The notes: generated by a model not told the origin, from the letters alone. 64,000 nt of DNA from Haematospirillum sp. H1815 (GCF_012102705.1 NZ_JAAVTA010000010.1:1-64000); one strand, 5' to 3'; counted from the first letter of the stretch, positions 38,569 to 49,911 are shown. Made by a program: numbers and translations.

Positions 38569-38874
38569 TTACCAGCTTGACTTGACCATGCCAGGGATCT
38601 GACCCTGGGACGCCAGATCGCGCAAAATAACACGACCCATTCGGAACTTACGGTACACACCACGCGGGCGTCCGGTAACCTCGCAACGATTACGATAACG
38701 TATCGAAGACGAGTTGCGGGGCAAAGAACTGAGCTTCAGAACAGCAGCCATACGCTCCTCGGGGGAAGTATTCTTGCCTGAGATCAGAGCTTTCAACGCA
38801 GCACGACGGTCAGCGTACTGCTTCACCATACGTGCACGTTTTTTGTTTTTCTCAACAGAGCTAACTTTCGCCAT
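38569..38874 (-). CDS. rpsN: 30S ribosomal protein S14
   Basis: S14 of 101 residues. It is the long form without the zinc-ribbon CxxC pairs of the short form. It ends [29 protein letters not shown], the conserved C-terminus. It is 18 bases after rplE, in normal spc order. Confidence 0.98.
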   Translation of the reverse strand: MAKVSSVEKNKKRARMVKQYADRRAALKALISGKNTSPEERMAAVLKLSSLPRNSSSIRYRNRCEVTGRPRGVYRKFRMGRVILRDLASQGQIPGMVKSSW

Positions 38875-38892
38875 AAAATCTACTCCCCGCCC

Positions 38893-39438
38893 TTACGCCT
38901 TGACGAACGGAACCTGGAACTGCTCAAGCAGAACCCGGGCCTCGTCATCAGTTTTGGCGGTCGTGCAGATGGTGATATCCATACCACGCACCTTGTCGAC
39001 CTGGTCATAGCTGATCTCAGGGAAAATAATCTGCTCTTTCAGACCCATATTATAATTCCCACGACCATCGAAGGCTTTCCCGTTCAAACCACGGAAGTCA
39101 CGGACACGAGGAAGGGCAATCGTAATAAGACGATCAAGAAACTCGTACATCCGATCAGAACGCAAAGTAACCTTGCAGCCGATCACCATACCTTCGCGCA
39201 GCTTAAAGCCTGCAATCGACTTTTTCGAACGCGTGGGAACGGGCTTCTGGCCAGAGATAGCGGTCAGATCGGAAATTGCACCTTCAATTTTTTTCCGGTC
39301 CTGGGAGGCTTCGCCAACCCCCATATTAATGACCACCTTGGTCAGCTTGGGAATCTCCATGGGATTGGCGTAACCAAACCTATCCTGAAGAGCCTTACGA
39401 ATAACCGTGTCATACTGCTCACGAAGACGCGCAGCCAT
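38893..39438 (-). CDS. rplE: 50S ribosomal protein L5
   Basis: L5 binds 5S rRNA. The ATG at 39438 ([12 protein letters not shown]) is preferred because AGGAG is 7 bases upstream. Another ATG two codons earlier (39444) lies almost on top of that site. The protein has 181 residues with [22 protein letters not shown] and [23 protein letters not shown] as landmarks. It follows rplX, with 11 bases between the chosen start and the rplX stop. Confidence 0.96.
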   Translation of the reverse strand: MAARLREQYDTVIRKALQDRFGYANPMEIPKLTKVVINMGVGEASQDRKKIEGAISDLTAISGQKPVPTRSKKSIAGFKLREGMVIGCKVTLRSDRMYEFLDRLITIALPRVRDFRGLNGKAFDGRGNYNMGLKEQIIFPEISYDQVDKVRGMDITICTTAKTDDEARVLLEQFQVPFVKA

Positions 39439-39449
39439 AGACATTCTCC

Positions 39450-39764
39450 TCAATTCGCTATGACTTCGCCGGATCGCTTTGAAAAGCGAACCTTCGAGCC
39501 ATCATCGAGGACACGAAAACCAACTCGCGTCGCCTTTCCGTCCTTGGGATCAACATGAGCCACGTTGGAAACGTGAATGGAGGCTTCTTTCTCGAGAATA
39601 CCCCCTTGGCTCGTCTGCGTCGGACGCAAGTGACGCTTCACCACGTTAACGCCCTTGACCACAACGCGACCCTCGGAAGGAACAGCGCGAACCACCTCGC
39701 CTTTCTTACCAGCATCTTTGCCAGCAAGAACGATAACAGTGTCACCCTTGCGGATCTTCTGCAT
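39450..39764 (-). CDS. rplX: 50S ribosomal protein L24
   Basis: L24 of 104 residues, an assembly initiator at the tunnel exit. It has the KOW motif [21 protein letters not shown] near the N-terminus and [18 protein letters not shown] in the middle. It is two bases after rplN. Confidence 0.98.
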   Translation of the reverse strand: MQKIRKGDTVIVLAGKDAGKKGEVVRAVPSEGRVVVKGVNVVKRHLRPTQTSQGGILEKEASIHVSNVAHVDPKDGKATRVGFRVLDDGSKVRFSKRSGEVIAN

Positions 39765-39766
39765 AA

Positions 39767-40135
39767 TTACAGCACCTCCGGGGCAAGCGATATGATTTTC
39801 ATGTACTTCTTGGCACGCAGCTCACGAACAACGGGACCAAAAATACGAGTTCCCACTGGCTCACCCTGCTTATTGATAAGCACAGCAGCATTACGATCAA
39901 AGCGGATCATGGTTCCGTCCGCACGGCGAACGGGGGCGGCAACGCGCACCACAACGGCAAGCTCCACAGAGCCTTTCTTGACGCGACCGCGGGGGATTGC
40001 TCCTGTTACGGAGACCCGGATCACATCACCGACACTGGCAGCCTTACGCTTGGAACCGCCCAGAACCTTGATGCACCGCACCCGACGCGCGCCGCTGTTA
40101 TCAGCGACATCCAGGCTGGTCTGCATCTGAATCAT
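39767..40135 (-). CDS. rplN: 50S ribosomal protein L14
   Basis: L14 of 122 residues, forming a subunit bridge. It starts [19 protein letters not shown] and contains [20 protein letters not shown]. It opens the spc operon after rpsQ; the 43-base spacer contains no visible promoter, so the S10 and spc groups may share a transcript. Confidence 0.98.
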   Translation of the reverse strand: MIQMQTSLDVADNSGARRVRCIKVLGGSKRKAASVGDVIRVSVTGAIPRGRVKKGSVELAVVVRVAAPVRRADGTMIRFDRNAAVLINKQGEPVGTRIFGPVVRELRAKKYMKIISLAPEVL

Positions 40136-40178
40136 GGTTTAAATCCTTAAAAGTCAAATTAAACCGGAACCCATGGCC

Positions 40179-40418
40179 TTAATCGGCAGAGTCCGCAACC
40201 AACTCCCAGCACTTACGCTTGGAGACCGGACGACATTCGCGAATACGAACGACATCCCCAACCTTTGCGTGATTGGCTTCATCATGAGCGGCATATTTCT
40301 TGGACCGCTTGATGAACTTTTTATACAGCGTGTGCATGAAGCGACGCTCGACTTTGACCACAATGGTCTTATCCATAGCATCACTCACCACCACGCCCTG
40401 TAGGATACGCTTGGGCAT
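40179..40418 (-). CDS. rpsQ: 30S ribosomal protein S17
   Basis: S17 of 79 residues, a primary 16S-binding protein of the 5' domain. It starts [21 protein letters not shown] and contains the family motif [17 protein letters not shown]. It is the last gene of the S10 group, 40 bases after rpmC. Confidence 0.98.
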   Translation of the reverse strand: MPKRILQGVVVSDAMDKTIVVKVERRFMHTLYKKFIKRSKKYAAHDEANHAKVGDVVRIRECRPVSKRKCWELVADSAD

Positions 40419-40458
40419 AGTCTTACTTTTCGCTCCTTATAGCGACAAGCCGGCGATA

Positions 40459-40656
40459 TTACACAGCAGCCTTACATTCGTGAAGCACTGTTTTAACCCG
40501 GGCTATATCTTTTTTAACCTGCCGCTGACGAGAGGTATTCTGAAGCTGTCCGGTAGCCTTCTGGAAACGCAGATTAAACTGCTCTTTCTTTAAGCCAACC
40601 AAGTGATCAACCAATTGCTCAGGTGTCTTGTCACGCAATTCTTTTGCAATGCTCAT
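40459..40656 (-). CDS. rpmC: 50S ribosomal protein L29
   Basis: L29 of 65 residues, at the tunnel exit where SRP and trigger factor dock. The ATG at 40656 has GGAGAGG 7 bases upstream; a GTG two codons earlier is too close to it. Landmarks are [17 protein letters not shown] and the final basic helix. It starts four bases past the rplP stop. Confidence 0.97.
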   Translation of the reverse strand: MSIAKELRDKTPEQLVDHLVGLKKEQFNLRFQKATGQLQNTSRQRQVKKDIARVKTVLHECKAAV

Positions 40657-40658
40657 GA

Positions 40659-41078
40659 TCACGCCTCTCCACCCAAACGGGTAACAAACTTCGTCTTGAT
40701 CGGAAGCTTGGCATCAGCCAGTTCAAGAGCGTGTCGAGCCACATCTTCCGATACGCCATCAATCTCAAACATAACGCGCCCAGGATGAACACGAGCTACC
40801 CAGTATTCAGGTGCACCTTTTCCTGATCCCATACGGACTTCAGCAGGCTTCCTAGAAACAGGGAGATCTGGGAATATTCTGATCCACACACGACCTTGGC
40901 GCTTCATAGCACGGGTTACGGCACGGCGAGCAGCCTCAATCTGGCGTGCTGTAATACGCTCTGGCTCCAGAGCCTTCAGGCCAAATTGACCGAAGTTCAG
41001 ACTAAATCCACCTTTGGCATTTCCGTGGATTCTGCCTTTATGCGCCTTGCGGAACTTTGTACGTTTCGGCGAAAGCAT
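40659..41078 (-). CDS. rplP: 50S ribosomal protein L16
   Basis: L16 of 139 residues, next to the A-site tRNA and peptidyl-transferase centre. It starts [19 protein letters not shown] and has [30 protein letters not shown] and the [14 protein letters not shown] signature. It lies 36 bases after rpsC. Confidence 0.98.
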   Translation of the reverse strand: MLSPKRTKFRKAHKGRIHGNAKGGFSLNFGQFGLKALEPERITARQIEAARRAVTRAMKRQGRVWIRIFPDLPVSRKPAEVRMGSGKGAPEYWVARVHPGRVMFEIDGVSEDVARHALELADAKLPIKTKFVTRLGGEA

Positions 41079-41114
41079 TGTATTCGTCCTTTAGTTCACA
41101 GCAGATACGACAGC

Positions 41115-41792
41115 TCAACGAGCTGCCGTCTGCTCCTGGGCACGCCGCTCTTGAGCCATAGGATCGTGCTCAAGAATTTCACCCTTATAGACCCAAACCT
41201 TCACACCACAAGCCCCGTAGGTAGTGAATGCTGTAGCCTGACCGTAGTCCAGATCTGCCCTCAAGGTATGAAGAGGAACCCGCCCTTCCCGATACCATTC
41301 GGTACGAGCAATTTCAGCCCCACCCAAACGTCCCGAGCTGTTGATACGAATTCCCTCGACACCAAGACGCATCGCGGACTGGATCGCACGCTTCATCGCA
41401 CGACGAAACGCCACTCGCCGCTCCAGCTGACTTGTAATGCTTTCCGCAATCAACTGCGCATCTGTCTCCGGCTTGCGAATCTCCACGATATTCAGATGCA
41501 CTTCGCTTCCTGTCATCTTCGACAGATCGCTACGAAGTACCTCGATATCAGATCCTTTTTTCCCGATAACAACACCCGGACGAGCTGTGTGTATTGTAAT
41601 ACGCGCCTTTTTAGCAGGACGCTCGATAACAATACGGGAAATACCTGCCTGATGCAGACGCTTTTTGAGGTACTTGCGAATGCGCAAGTCAGCATGCAAA
41701 AGATCTGCGTAGTCGCCTTCCGCAAACCAGCGGCTATCCCAAGTCCTGTTAATACCAAGACGCAAGCCGATCGGATTTACTTTCTGACCCAT
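41115..41792 (-). CDS. rpsC: 30S ribosomal protein S3
   Basis: S3 of 225 residues, part of the mRNA entry helicase. It has the KH domain with [17 protein letters not shown] and the C-terminal [27 protein letters not shown] signature. The start overlaps the rplV stop by one base. The C-terminal tail ends in Gln/Ala/Arg residues and may be disordered. Confidence 0.98.
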   Translation of the reverse strand: MGQKVNPIGLRLGINRTWDSRWFAEGDYADLLHADLRIRKYLKKRLHQAGISRIVIERPAKKARITIHTARPGVVIGKKGSDIEVLRSDLSKMTGSEVHLNIVEIRKPETDAQLIAESITSQLERRVAFRRAMKRAIQSAMRLGVEGIRINSSGRLGGAEIARTEWYREGRVPLHTLRADLDYGQATAFTTYGACGVKVWVYKGEILEHDPMAQERRAQEQTAAR

Positions 41793-42172
41793 TATTCAGA
41801 CTCCTCGCGTTCACGCACCACGATTGTAAGGTTCGAGAACGGCTTCAGGATCTTTCCAGTACGTCCACGAGCGCGGGCACGCCAGCGCTTCATCACCATC
41901 GCCTTACCAACAAAAGCTTCAGCCACAACCAGACGATCAACATCAAGCTGATGGTTGTTCTCCGCATTGGCAATTGCAGACTGCAAAACCTTACGAACCT
42001 CGCCAGAGACGCGGCGCGCATTGAACATCAGGGAAGTCAAGGCTTTCTCAGCACTCAACCCACGAATGGACGACGCAACGACGTTCAGCTTCTGCGGACT
42101 GGTCCGTATAGTGGCAGCAAAGGCACGGGCCTCATTATCTGCCAACGCACGCGGGGCATTAGGCTTACCCAT
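41792..42172 (-). CDS. rplV: 50S ribosomal protein L22
   Basis: L22 of 126 residues lines the exit tunnel at a constriction where macrolides act. The ATG at 42172, one base after the rpsS stop, has AGGAAATAAC before it; a longer in-frame start would overlap rpsS. It includes [17 protein letters not shown] and the beta-hairpin [18 protein letters not shown]. No macrolide-type deletion is seen. Confidence 0.97.
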   Translation of the reverse strand: MGKPNAPRALADNEARAFAATIRTSPQKLNVVASSIRGLSAEKALTSLMFNARRVSGEVRKVLQSAIANAENNHQLDVDRLVVAEAFVGKAMVMKRWRARARGRTGKILKPFSNLTIVVREREESE

Positions 42173-42173
42173 G

Positions 42174-42452
42174 TTATTTCCTCTTCGCCTTCTTGTCCGC
42201 AGCATGCCCGTAATAAGTACGGGTTGGCGCAAATTCACCGAACTTGTGACCGACCATATTTTCGGTCACCAGAACAGGGACGAACTTGTGCCCATTGTGG
42301 ACACCAAACGTAATACCGACAAACTGCGGCAGAATGGTCGAGCGTCGAGACCAAGTCTTCACCACCTCATTTCTGCCCGAGCTGCGCACAGCATCGGCTT
42401 TCTTCAGCATATAACCGTCGACGAACGGTCCCTTCAAAACAGAGCGAGCCAC
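42174..42452 (-). CDS. rpsS: 30S ribosomal protein S19
   Basis: S19 of 92 residues, a head protein that contacts the A-site finger and tRNA. It starts [20 protein letters not shown] and has [23 protein letters not shown]. It follows rplB after 12 bases. Confidence 0.98.
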   Translation of the reverse strand: MARSVLKGPFVDGYMLKKADAVRSSGRNEVVKTWSRRSTILPQFVGITFGVHNGHKFVPVLVTENMVGHKFGEFAPTRTYYGHAADKKAKRK

Positions 42453-42464
42453 GTCCGTTCTCCG

Positions 42465-43304
42465 TTACTTCTTCTTGGCCTGATGACGTGACCGCATGAT
42501 CAGTCTGTCAGTAGCCTTGTTGCTGCGGGTTTTCTTACCCTTCGTAGGCTTGCCCCACGGGGTAACTGGATGGCGACCACCGGAAGTACGGCCTTCACCA
42601 CCACCATGCGGGTGATCAACGGGGTTCATTGCAACGCCGCGCACATGCGGACGCCGACCAAGCCAGCGACTTCTGCCAGCTTTCCCCAAATTTATGTTTT
42701 GATGATCAGGGTTGGAGACAGCACCAACCGTCGCCATACACTCGCCGCGCACCAAGCGCACCTCACCAGAGGACAGGCGCAACTGGGCATAACCAGCATC
42801 TTTACCAACCAACTGGACATAGGATCCAGCGGAGCGTGCTATCTGCCCTCCCTTGCCTTGCTTCATCTCCACGTTGTGCACAATCGTGCCAACGGGCATG
42901 TTCTTCAGAGGCATAGCATTACCGGGCTTAATGTCTGCTTTCTCAGCAGAAACAACGACATCACCCGCCTTTAATCGCTGTGGAGCAAGGATATATGCCT
43001 GCTTTCCATCTTCATACGTGATAAGAGCAATAAAAGCCGTACGATTCGGATCATACTCCAATCGCTCGACAGTAGCACTCATACCAAGTTGCTCATTACG
43101 CTTGAAATCGACAATCCGGTAACGACGCTTATGACCGCCACCGCGCTGCCACGAGGTAATACGCCCCGTATTGTTACGTCCACCGGACTTTGTCAGACCC
43201 TCTGTCAGGGACTTGACAGGCTTCCCCTTCCACAATCCGGCACGATCCACCAAAACAAGCTGGCGCGTACTCGGCGTAACAGGGTTGAATGTTTTCAGTG
43301 CCAT
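42465..43304 (-). CDS. rplB: 50S ribosomal protein L2
   Basis: L2 of 279 residues, needed for subunit joining and peptidyl transfer. The conserved C-terminal block [21 protein letters not shown] contains the histidine important for activity. The N-terminus starts [17 protein letters not shown]. It follows rplW after five bases. Confidence 0.98.
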   Translation of the reverse strand: MALKTFNPVTPSTRQLVLVDRAGLWKGKPVKSLTEGLTKSGGRNNTGRITSWQRGGGHKRRYRIVDFKRNEQLGMSATVERLEYDPNRTAFIALITYEDGKQAYILAPQRLKAGDVVVSAEKADIKPGNAMPLKNMPVGTIVHNVEMKQGKGGQIARSAGSYVQLVGKDAGYAQLRLSSGEVRLVRGECMATVGAVSNPDHQNINLGKAGRSRWLGRRPHVRGVAMNPVDHPHGGGEGRTSGGRHPVTPWGKPTKGKKTRSNKATDRLIMRSRHQAKKK

Positions 43305-43309
43305 AGACC

Positions 43310-43624
43310 TCAGACTCCCGTCATCACATCGATAGACTGACCTTCAACAAGCCTGACCATGGCTTTCTTTACATCGGAACGCCGCCCGATAGTACCACGG
43401 AAACGCTTGAGCTTGCCCTTCGTGATCGAGACATTAACCGCCCGAACCTTCACACCAAAAACACCCTCGACAGAAGCTTTGATTTCAGGCTTTGAGGCAT
43501 CCAAAGGCACACGGAAGGTAACCTGACCGTATTCAGACGCCATAGTAGCCTTCTCGGTAATAACCGGGCTTTTTATGATGTCGTACATGCGCTCTTTCGA
43601 GACTTTGACTGCACGGCACTTCAT
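43310..43624 (-). CDS. rplW: 50S ribosomal protein L23
   Basis: L23 of 104 residues, the docking site for trigger factor and SRP at the tunnel exit. The start at 43624 overlaps the rplD stop by four bases (ATGA). The core includes [14 protein letters not shown] and the C-terminal [15 protein letters not shown]. Nothing unusual is seen. Confidence 0.97.
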   Translation of the reverse strand: MKCRAVKVSKERMYDIIKSPVITEKATMASEYGQVTFRVPLDASKPEIKASVEGVFGVKVRAVNVSITKGKLKRFRGTIGRRSDVKKAMVRLVEGQSIDVMTGV

Positions 43625-44238
43625 TTCAGGCGCTCCTCCAGCTTTTCAACAGCCGCCCGAGTCAGAACAAGGGTATCCCGACGCAAGATGTCGTAAACAT
43701 TGGCACCCTGAGTTGGCAAAAATGACAGCCCTGGAATATTTGAAGCTGCGCGAGCGAACAGAGCATCGACCTCAGCACCATCAACAACCAGCACAGACGA
43801 CCAGCCCAAGGCCTTGACCTGAAGCGCCAAGTCCTTAGTCTTTCCAGTCACACCCGCAAAGTCAGCAACAACCAGCTTACCCTCACGCGCCTTCGCGGAC
43901 AAAGCCGTCTTCAAACCAAGCTTGCGGAACTTCTTGTTCAGATCATGCGCGTGAGATCGCACAACAGGACCGAAGGCAACACCACCACCCCTAAACTGGG
44001 TAGCACGCATTGACCCCTGACGAGCACGCCCGGTCCCTTTCTGCTTGAACGGCTTGCGGGTTGTTCCAGAGACCATGGAAATGGTCTTCGTTTGATGCGT
44101 ACCAGACTGACGCCGCGCAAGCTGCCAACGCACAACGCGCTGCAAAATATCGGAACGAACATCAAGGCCGAAAATATCATCCGGCAACTCTATGGTTCCC
44201 ACTGCCTTATTCTCAAGGCTAATAACGTCCAGCTTCAT
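43621..44238 (-). CDS. rplD: 50S ribosomal protein L4
   Basis: L4 of 205 residues. Its extended loop [34 protein letters not shown] lines the exit tunnel. In E. coli L4 also represses the S10 operon through an mRNA leader. A leader hairpin exists here before rpsJ, but no E. coli-like structure is recognisable. It is 7 bases after rplC. Confidence 0.98.
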   Translation of the reverse strand: MKLDVISLENKAVGTIELPDDIFGLDVRSDILQRVVRWQLARRQSGTHQTKTISMVSGTTRKPFKQKGTGRARQGSMRATQFRGGGVAFGPVVRSHAHDLNKKFRKLGLKTALSAKAREGKLVVADFAGVTGKTKDLALQVKALGWSSVLVVDGAEVDALFARAASNIPGLSFLPTQGANVYDILRRDTLVLTRAAVEKLEERLK

Positions 44239-44244
44239 GACAGC

Positions 44245-44970
44245 CTATTCCTTGCTCTCACTTCCGGCAGAATCCTCGGAAGAAGAGACACCAGAAGAAA
44301 CCTTGACACCGGCCGGCAAGGGAGCCCCTTCAGGTATTCCTTTTTTGACCGCATCACGAACCAGGACCCAACTTCCCTCGGAACCGGGAACAGCGCCCCT
44401 AACCAGAAGCAGGCCCCGCTCGGAGTCCGTAGAGACAACTTTCAAATTCTGCAATGTCACGCGCTCAGCGCCAAGATGGCCCGCCATCTTCTTGCCCTTG
44501 AACACACGACCAGGATCCTGACGATTACCAGTTGATCCGTGGGACCTATGAGACACAGAGACGCCATGCGTCGCCTCAAGACCACGGAAATTGTGGCGCT
44601 TCATTCCACCAGCAAAGCCCTTACCGATAGAGGTGCCAACAACATCAACCAGCTGACCAGCAACAAAATGATCGGCAGACAACTCAACCCCTGAATCAAG
44701 AAGATACTCAGGACTGACTCGAAACTCCGCAACCTTCTTACGCGGCTCCACCTTTGCAGCAGCAAAGTGACCACGCATAGCCTTGGACACATTCTTAACC
44801 TTGGCAGTACCAACACCAAGCTGAACCGCTGTGTAGCCATCCCGATCCTGTGTGCGAACAGCGACGACATGACAGCCATCAACTTTCAGCACCGTAACCG
44901 GGACATGCTCACCTTCTGCGGTAAACAGCCGGGTCATACCGACTTTCTGGGCGATAAGACCGGAGCGCAT
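44245..44970 (-). CDS. rplC: 50S ribosomal protein L3 with Ser/Glu-rich tail
   Basis: L3 of 241 residues reaches the peptidyl-transferase centre. The ATG at 44970 ([16 protein letters not shown]) has AAGGAA 7 bases upstream. Conserved parts include [30 protein letters not shown], where the Gln/His tip lies. The final ~25 residues are an acidic, serine-rich tail ([17 protein letters not shown]) beyond the usual E. coli end, probably disordered. Confidence 0.97.
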   Translation of the reverse strand: MRSGLIAQKVGMTRLFTAEGEHVPVTVLKVDGCHVVAVRTQDRDGYTAVQLGVGTAKVKNVSKAMRGHFAAAKVEPRKKVAEFRVSPEYLLDSGVELSADHFVAGQLVDVVGTSIGKGFAGGMKRHNFRGLEATHGVSVSHRSHGSTGNRQDPGRVFKGKKMAGHLGAERVTLQNLKVVSTDSERGLLLVRGAVPGSEGSWVLVRDAVKKGIPEGAPLPAGVKVSSGVSSSEDSAGSESKE

Positions 44971-44999
44971 TATTTCGTTCCTTGCATTGTTTATCACGC

Positions 45000-45308
45000 T
45001 CACAACTTAATCTGGACATCTACACCGGCGGCCAGATCAAGCTTCATGAGCGCGTCGACGGTCTGCGGAGTTGGATTGAGAATATCCAACACACGCTTAT
45101 AAGTACGGATCTCAAACTGCTCTCTCGACTTTTTATCAATATGTGGAGAGCGGTTCACTGTGAACTTTTCAATCCGGGTCGGCAGGGGGATAGGCCCCCG
45201 CACCTGGGCGCCAGTACGCTTGGCGGTATTAACAATCTCATAAGCACTTTGATCAAGCACACGGTGATCAAATGCCTTGAGGCGGATACGGATATTCTGG
45301 CTTTCCAT
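45000..45308 (-). CDS. rpsJ: 30S ribosomal protein S10 (NusE)
   Basis: S10 of 102 residues, also a transcription antitermination factor that binds NusB and NusG. It has [34 protein letters not shown] and the loop [13 protein letters not shown]. It heads the S10 operon, 140 bases after tuf, with a hairpin in the spacer. Confidence 0.98.
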   Translation of the reverse strand: MESQNIRIRLKAFDHRVLDQSAYEIVNTAKRTGAQVRGPIPLPTRIEKFTVNRSPHIDKKSREQFEIRTYKRVLDILNPTPQTVDALMKLDLAAGVDVQIKL

Positions 45309-45350
45309 AGTGGCCTGACCCGAACTCTTTCTTCAGTGGTGTGATAACCC

Positions 45351-45407
45351 GGCGCCCGGGGAAGAACGGCTTATACCGCATCTTTCTCCGGGCGCCCACC
45401 TTTTTTT
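45351..45407. other. Large hairpin with rightward T-tract in the tuf-rpsJ spacer
   Basis: GGCGCCCGG (45351-45359) pairs with CCGGGCGCC (45388-45396), 28-base loop. The run TTTTTTT (45401-45407) follows on the plus strand, so it has the form of a terminator for rightward, antisense transcription. In the leftward mRNA it is a hairpin 49 bases before the rpsJ start, preceded by an A-run. Confidence 0.6.
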
Positions 45408-45427
45408 GTCAAACAGCGAAGTTGTAA

Positions 45428-46640
45428 AACGACTTCGATTTTGGATTGTTACTTGTTAATTTTGGAGACGACACCGGCGCCGACGGTTCTGCCGCCTTCC
45501 CGGATGGCGAAGCGGAGACCTTCATCCATAGCAATGGGCGCAATCAGGCGAACGCTGATACGGATATTGTCTCCGGGCATGACCATTTCGGTACCTTCCG
45601 GCAGCGCAATTGTTCCGGTTACGTCGGTGGTACGGAAGTAGAACTGTGGACGGTAGTTGGAGAAGAACGGCGTATGACGGCCACCTTCGTCCTTCGACAG
45701 GATATAGCATTCCGATTCAAACTCGGTATGCGGCGTAATCGAACCTGGCTTGGCAAGGACCTGACCACGCACCACGTCGTCACGCTTCACGCCACGCAGC
45801 AGCGCACCGATGTTATCACCGGCCTCACCCTGATCCAGAAGCTTGCGGAACATTTCCACACCGGTACAGGTGGTCTTGGTGGTGTCTTTCAGGCCAATAA
45901 TCTCGACTTCATCGTTGACCTTCAGGATACCGCGCTCCACACGACCGGTCGCAACGGTACCACGACCAGAAATCGTGAACACGTCTTCAATCGGCATCAG
46001 GAACGGCAGGTCTTTCGGACGATCCGGCTGCGGGATGTATTCATCAACAGCGCGCATCAGCTCCAGAATCGCTTCCTTGCCGATCTTCGGGTCGCTGTCT
46101 TCAAGAACGGCCAGCGCAGATCCCTTGATGATGGGAATATCATCCCCGGGGAAGTCATACGAGGACAGAAGCTCCCGGATTTCCAGCTCAACCAGCTCCA
46201 GAAGCTCCGGATCATCAACCTGGTCAACCTTGTTCAGGAACACAACCAAGGCCGGAACTCCAACCTGGCGAGCCAACAGAATGTGTTCGCGGGTCTGCGG
46301 CATCGGGCCATCCGCGGCAGAGACAACCAGAATGGCACCATCCATCTGCGCGGCACCGGTGATCATGTTCTTCACATAATCAGCGTGACCCGGGCAGTCA
46401 ACGTGCGCGTAGTGACGGTTCGTCGTCTCATACTCAACGTGGGCCGTCGAGATCGTAATACCGCGGGCGCGCTCTTCGGGGGCCTTGTCAATCTGGTCGT
46501 ACGCGGAAAACGTAGCACCACCCGTCTCAGCCAGAACCTTCGTAATAGCCGCCGTCAATGACGTCTTCCCGTGATCAACGTGGCCAATCGTGCCAACGTT
46601 GCAGTGCGGCTTCGTCCGCTCAAATTTTGCCTTGCTCATT
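45428..46640. repeat. Direct repeat, tuf copy 1
   Basis: This 1,213-bp block equals 62649-63861 apart from one base (G at 45601, A at 62822). Identity starts 21 bases past the stop codon and ends one base before the ATG on the upstream side. The flanks differ completely. Confidence 0.95.
45449..46639 (-). CDS. tuf: Elongation factor Tu (copy 1, str operon)
   Basis: EF-Tu delivers aminoacyl-tRNA to the ribosome. The 396-residue protein has the G1 motif GHVDHGKT (19-26), DCPGHADY and NKVD. Codon 347 is CCG (Pro) in the conserved [12 protein letters not shown] lies 6 bases before the ATG. It follows fusA after 35 bases and precedes rpsJ. A second copy at 62670-63860 differs by one base. Confidence 0.99.
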   Translation of the reverse strand: MSKAKFERTKPHCNVGTIGHVDHGKTSLTAAITKVLAETGGATFSAYDQIDKAPEERARGITISTAHVEYETTNRHYAHVDCPGHADYVKNMITGAAQMDGAILVVSAADGPMPQTREHILLARQVGVPALVVFLNKVDQVDDPELLELVELEIRELLSSYDFPGDDIPIIKGSALAVLEDSDPKIGKEAILELMRAVDEYIPQPDRPKDLPFLMPIEDVFTISGRGTVATGRVERGILKVNDEVEIIGLKDTTKTTCTGVEMFRKLLDQGEAGDNIGALLRGVKRDDVVRGQVLAKPGSITPHTEFESECYILSKDEGGRHTPFFSNYRPQFYFRTTDVTGTIALPEGTEMVMPGDNIRISVRLIAPIAMDEGLRFAIREGGRTVGAGVVSKINK

Positions 46641-46674
46641 GTCTACTCCATTAGGCCGTAAGGCCACGCTTTCA

Positions 46675-48753
46675 TCAACCAGCCAACTTGGCCTTGATTT
46701 CTTCAGAAACGTTATTCGGTACTTCAGCGTACTTATCAAACACCATACTGTACTGGGCACGTCCCTGGGACATCCCGCGCAGGGTATTCACATAGCCAAA
46801 CATATTCGCCAAGGGAACAGATGCATCAACAACACGGGCATTGCCACGCTGATCCATACCACTAACTTGGCCACGACGAGAGTTAAGATCCCCAATGATA
46901 TCGCCAAGATATTCATCAGGGGTGACAACCTCAACTTTCATTACGGGCTCAAGCAAGCGAGGCCCCGCATTTGGCATGGCCTCACGGAAAGCAGCACGAG
47001 CCGCAATCTCGAAGGCAAGCACACTGGAGTCAACGTCGTGGAATCCACCATCAGTCAACGTAACCTTGAAATCCGTAACAGGGAAACCAACGATCGTACC
47101 CGTATCCATAGCGGAACGCAGGCCCTTTTCGACACCAGGGATATATTCTTTTGGAACAGCACCACCAACAATGGCGCTTTCAAAAACAAACCCTGAACCG
47201 GGCTCCAACGGCTCAAACCTCAACTGGATCTTGGCAAATTGCCCCGTCCCACCAGATTGTTTTTTGTGTGTATAATCGCAAACATACGTTTTTGAGATCG
47301 TTTCGCGATACGCAACCTGCGGCGCGCCCACGTTTGCATCAACCTTGAACTCGCGACGCATACGATCAACAATAATCTCAAGATGCAGCTCGCCCATCCC
47401 CTTGATCACGGTCTGACCCGATTCTTGATCACTGGATACACGGAAAGAAGGATCTTCGGCAGCTAAGCGCGCCAAAGCCATTCCCATTTTCTCCATATCC
47501 GCCTTAGTCTTGGGCTCAACAGCAACCTCAATAACCGGCTCAGGGAACTCCATGCGCTCGAGAATCACTGGCTTGACAGGATCACAAAGCGTATCGCCAG
47601 TCGTTGTGTCTTTCAACCCAACAACAGCAACAATATCTCCAGCAGAGGCGACCTTTATTTCTTCACGATTATTTGCATGCATCAAAAGCATGCGACCGAT
47701 ACGCTCACGCCTTTCCTTGACCGTATTCATGACATACGATCCAGATTCAAGGATACCGGAGTAAATGCGAACAAACGTAAGGGAGCCAACAAATGGATCG
47801 TTCATGATCTTGAACGCAAGAGCAGAAAAGGGCTCAGCATCAGAGGACTGACGCGTAACTTCCGTTTCCCCGTCAACCAGAACTCCCTTGATAGCCGGCA
47901 CATCAACCGGAGCGGGAAGAAAGTCGATGACAGCATCCAGCATTGTCTGCACGCCCTTGTTCTTGAAGGCAGAGCCACACAGAACAGGGACAAAACGACG
48001 CTCGATCGTTCCTTTTCGAATGCAGGCCTTCAGCGTAGCTTCATCAGGCTCATTGCCTTCCAGATACGCTTCCATCACAGCATCATCAACCTCAACCGCT
48101 GTCTCCAGCAGCTTTTCTCGGTATTCTGCAGCCTTGCCTCTAAGGTCATCCGGGATATCAACGTATTCATACGCCGCACCAAGATCGTCACCCTTCCAGA
48201 CAACAGCCTGCATCTTGACGAGATCAACAATACCGGCGAAATCCGATTCCACACCAATCGGAAGATTAACAACCAAAGGCACAGCCCCCAGCCGGTCAAC
48301 AATCATGTCGACGCAGCGATAGAAGTTCGCGCCCATGCGGTCCATTTTATTGACAAAGCACATACGTGGAACGCCGTACTTGTCCGCCTGACGCCAGACG
48401 GTTTCTGACTGCGGCTCGACACCAGCCACAGAATCAAAAACGGTCACTGCGCCGTCTAGAACGCGCAGAGAACGCTCAACTTCAATCGTGAAATCAACGT
48501 GGCCCGGCGTATCAATAATATTGATACGATGATCTTTCCAGAAGCAGGTGGTCGCAGCAGAGGTAATAGTAATACCACGCTCCTGCTCCTGCTCCATCCA
48601 GTCCATGGTCGCAGCACCTTCATGGACTTCGCCAATCTTGTGCGATTTCCCTGTGTAATACAGGATACGTTCAGTTGTCGTCGTTTTACCGGCATCAATG
48701 TGCGCCATGATGCCGATATTACGATATCTCTCAAGCGGAGTTTCGCGCTTCAT
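46675..48753 (-). CDS. fusA: Elongation factor G
   Basis: EF-G of 692 residues drives translocation with GTP. The G1 motif AHIDAGKT is at 17-24, DTPGHVDF marks switch II, and NKMDRMGA is the base-recognition motif. Domains II-V follow with normal length, including [14 protein letters not shown]. No fusidic-acid-type substitution was evident on reading. It lies between rpsG and tuf. Confidence 0.99.
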   Translation of the reverse strand: MKRETPLERYRNIGIMAHIDAGKTTTTERILYYTGKSHKIGEVHEGAATMDWMEQEQERGITITSAATTCFWKDHRINIIDTPGHVDFTIEVERSLRVLDGAVTVFDSVAGVEPQSETVWRQADKYGVPRMCFVNKMDRMGANFYRCVDMIVDRLGAVPLVVNLPIGVESDFAGIVDLVKMQAVVWKGDDLGAAYEYVDIPDDLRGKAAEYREKLLETAVEVDDAVMEAYLEGNEPDEATLKACIRKGTIERRFVPVLCGSAFKNKGVQTMLDAVIDFLPAPVDVPAIKGVLVDGETEVTRQSSDAEPFSALAFKIMNDPFVGSLTFVRIYSGILESGSYVMNTVKERRERIGRMLLMHANNREEIKVASAGDIVAVVGLKDTTTGDTLCDPVKPVILERMEFPEPVIEVAVEPKTKADMEKMGMALARLAAEDPSFRVSSDQESGQTVIKGMGELHLEIIVDRMRREFKVDANVGAPQVAYRETISKTYVCDYTHKKQSGGTGQFAKIQLRFEPLEPGSGFVFESAIVGGAVPKEYIPGVEKGLRSAMDTGTIVGFPVTDFKVTLTDGGFHDVDSSVLAFEIAARAAFREAMPNAGPRLLEPVMKVEVVTPDEYLGDIIGDLNSRRGQVSGMDQRGNARVVDASVPLANMFGYVNTLRGMSQGRAQYSMVFDKYAEVPNNVSEEIKAKLAG

Positions 48754-48780
48754 AATGAGACCCTGTACCTTCTATTCACG

Positions 48781-49251
48781 TTACCAGCGGTAATGAGAGA
48801 AGGCCTTGTTGGCCTCTGCCATACGATGGGTATCTTCACGCTTCTTGACAGCACCACCACGATTATTGGCTGCATCCAGAAGCTCACCGGAAAGACGATC
48901 AATCATCGTGGATTCAGAACGCTTGCGCGCAAAGTCTGCCAACCAACGGAAGGCCAACGCCTGACGACGCTCGGGACGCACCTCGACGGGGACCTGGTAG
49001 GTCGCACCGCCAACACGGCGGGAACGCACCTCAACAGAGGGCTTTATGTTATCAACCGCACCATGGAACAGCTGCACAGGATCAGAACCGGATTTGGCAC
49101 CAATCTTATCCAGAGCACCGTAGACAATCTTCTCAGCAACGGCCTTCTTTCCATCCAGCATGATGGAGTTGATGAACTTGGCGATTACAAGATCACCAAA
49201 CTTCGCATCAGGCAGAATTTCGCGCTTTTCAGCTCTATGACGACGAGACAT
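48781..49251 (-). CDS. rpsG: 30S ribosomal protein S7
   Basis: S7 of 156 residues nucleates 30S head assembly. It starts [20 protein letters not shown] and has [14 protein letters not shown]-like sequence (here [14 protein letters not shown]), and ends with the hairpin [20 protein letters not shown]. In E. coli S7 represses its own operon; no clear binding site was identified in the 28-base rpsL-rpsG spacer. Confidence 0.98.
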   Translation of the reverse strand: MSRRHRAEKREILPDAKFGDLVIAKFINSIMLDGKKAVAEKIVYGALDKIGAKSGSDPVQLFHGAVDNIKPSVEVRSRRVGGATYQVPVEVRPERRQALAFRWLADFARKRSESTMIDRLSGELLDAANNRGGAVKKREDTHRMAEANKAFSHYRW

Positions 49252-49279
49252 GGGTTATATTTCCCTGGAACCTGAGGAC

Positions 49280-49651
49280 TTACTTCGGACGCTTCGCGCC
49301 ATACTTCGAGCGACGCTGCTTGCGATCCTTCACGCCCTGGGTATCCAGGGTACCGCGGATGATGTGATAACGCACACCAGGCAAGTCAGGCACACGCCCG
49401 CCGCGCGCCAGCACAACGGAGTGCTCCTGAAGATTATGACCCTCACCAGGAATATAGGCTGTCACTTCAAAACCATTGGTAAGGCGAAGACGCGCCACCT
49501 TACGAAGCGCCGAGTTCGGCTTCTTCGGGGTCGTCGTATAAACACGAGTACAAACGCCACGCTTCTGTGGGCAACCCTGCATAGCCGGGGCCTTGTTCCG
49601 TTTTACAGCCGGCTGGCGGCCTTGACGGACCAGCTGATTGATTGTCGGCAT
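49280..49651 (-). CDS. rpsL: 30S ribosomal protein S12, with Pro at the Lys88 site
   Basis: S12 of 123 residues lies at the decoding centre. The PNSALRK loop is normal, with Lys43 and Lys44 intact. The second streptomycin-linked loop reads [13 protein letters not shown]. Residue 88, counted with Met, is Pro (codon CCT), where E. coli and most bacteria have Lys. Pro91 is intact. Two or three base changes separate CCT from a Lys codon, so this looks like a fixed variant. It heads the str operon after a strong promoter. Confidence 0.98.
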   Translation of the reverse strand: MPTINQLVRQGRQPAVKRNKAPAMQGCPQKRGVCTRVYTTTPKKPNSALRKVARLRLTNGFEVTAYIPGEGHNLQEHSVVLARGGRVPDLPGVRYHIIRGTLDTQGVKDRKQRRSKYGAKRPK

Positions 49652-49911
49652 TGCCGTTCCTTCTTTACTTACGCTTGCGCGTTGCCTTTTTCGACACCTT
49701 TAGCGGCGCCACTATTCCGCACGGCCGACGCCAAAAGACGCCTGCTCACACACCCCCGACCCAAAGCTGCTCCAGGATAAATTCCGTAGAACAAATGAGC
49801 ACACAACACCTCAGAGAGACCCAAAGGCGATTCGGCTCCTATGCACGAAAGAGGCAGGCTTCAGAAAAACCGCCACACAATCGTGGCACACGATAAAACC
49901 GGGCAATCGAG
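49652..49911 (-). other. Long 5' leader of the str operon
   Basis: If transcription starts just after the promoter at 49918-49946, the leader is about 260 bases. I see no open frame and no riboswitch consensus in it. Confidence 0.45.
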
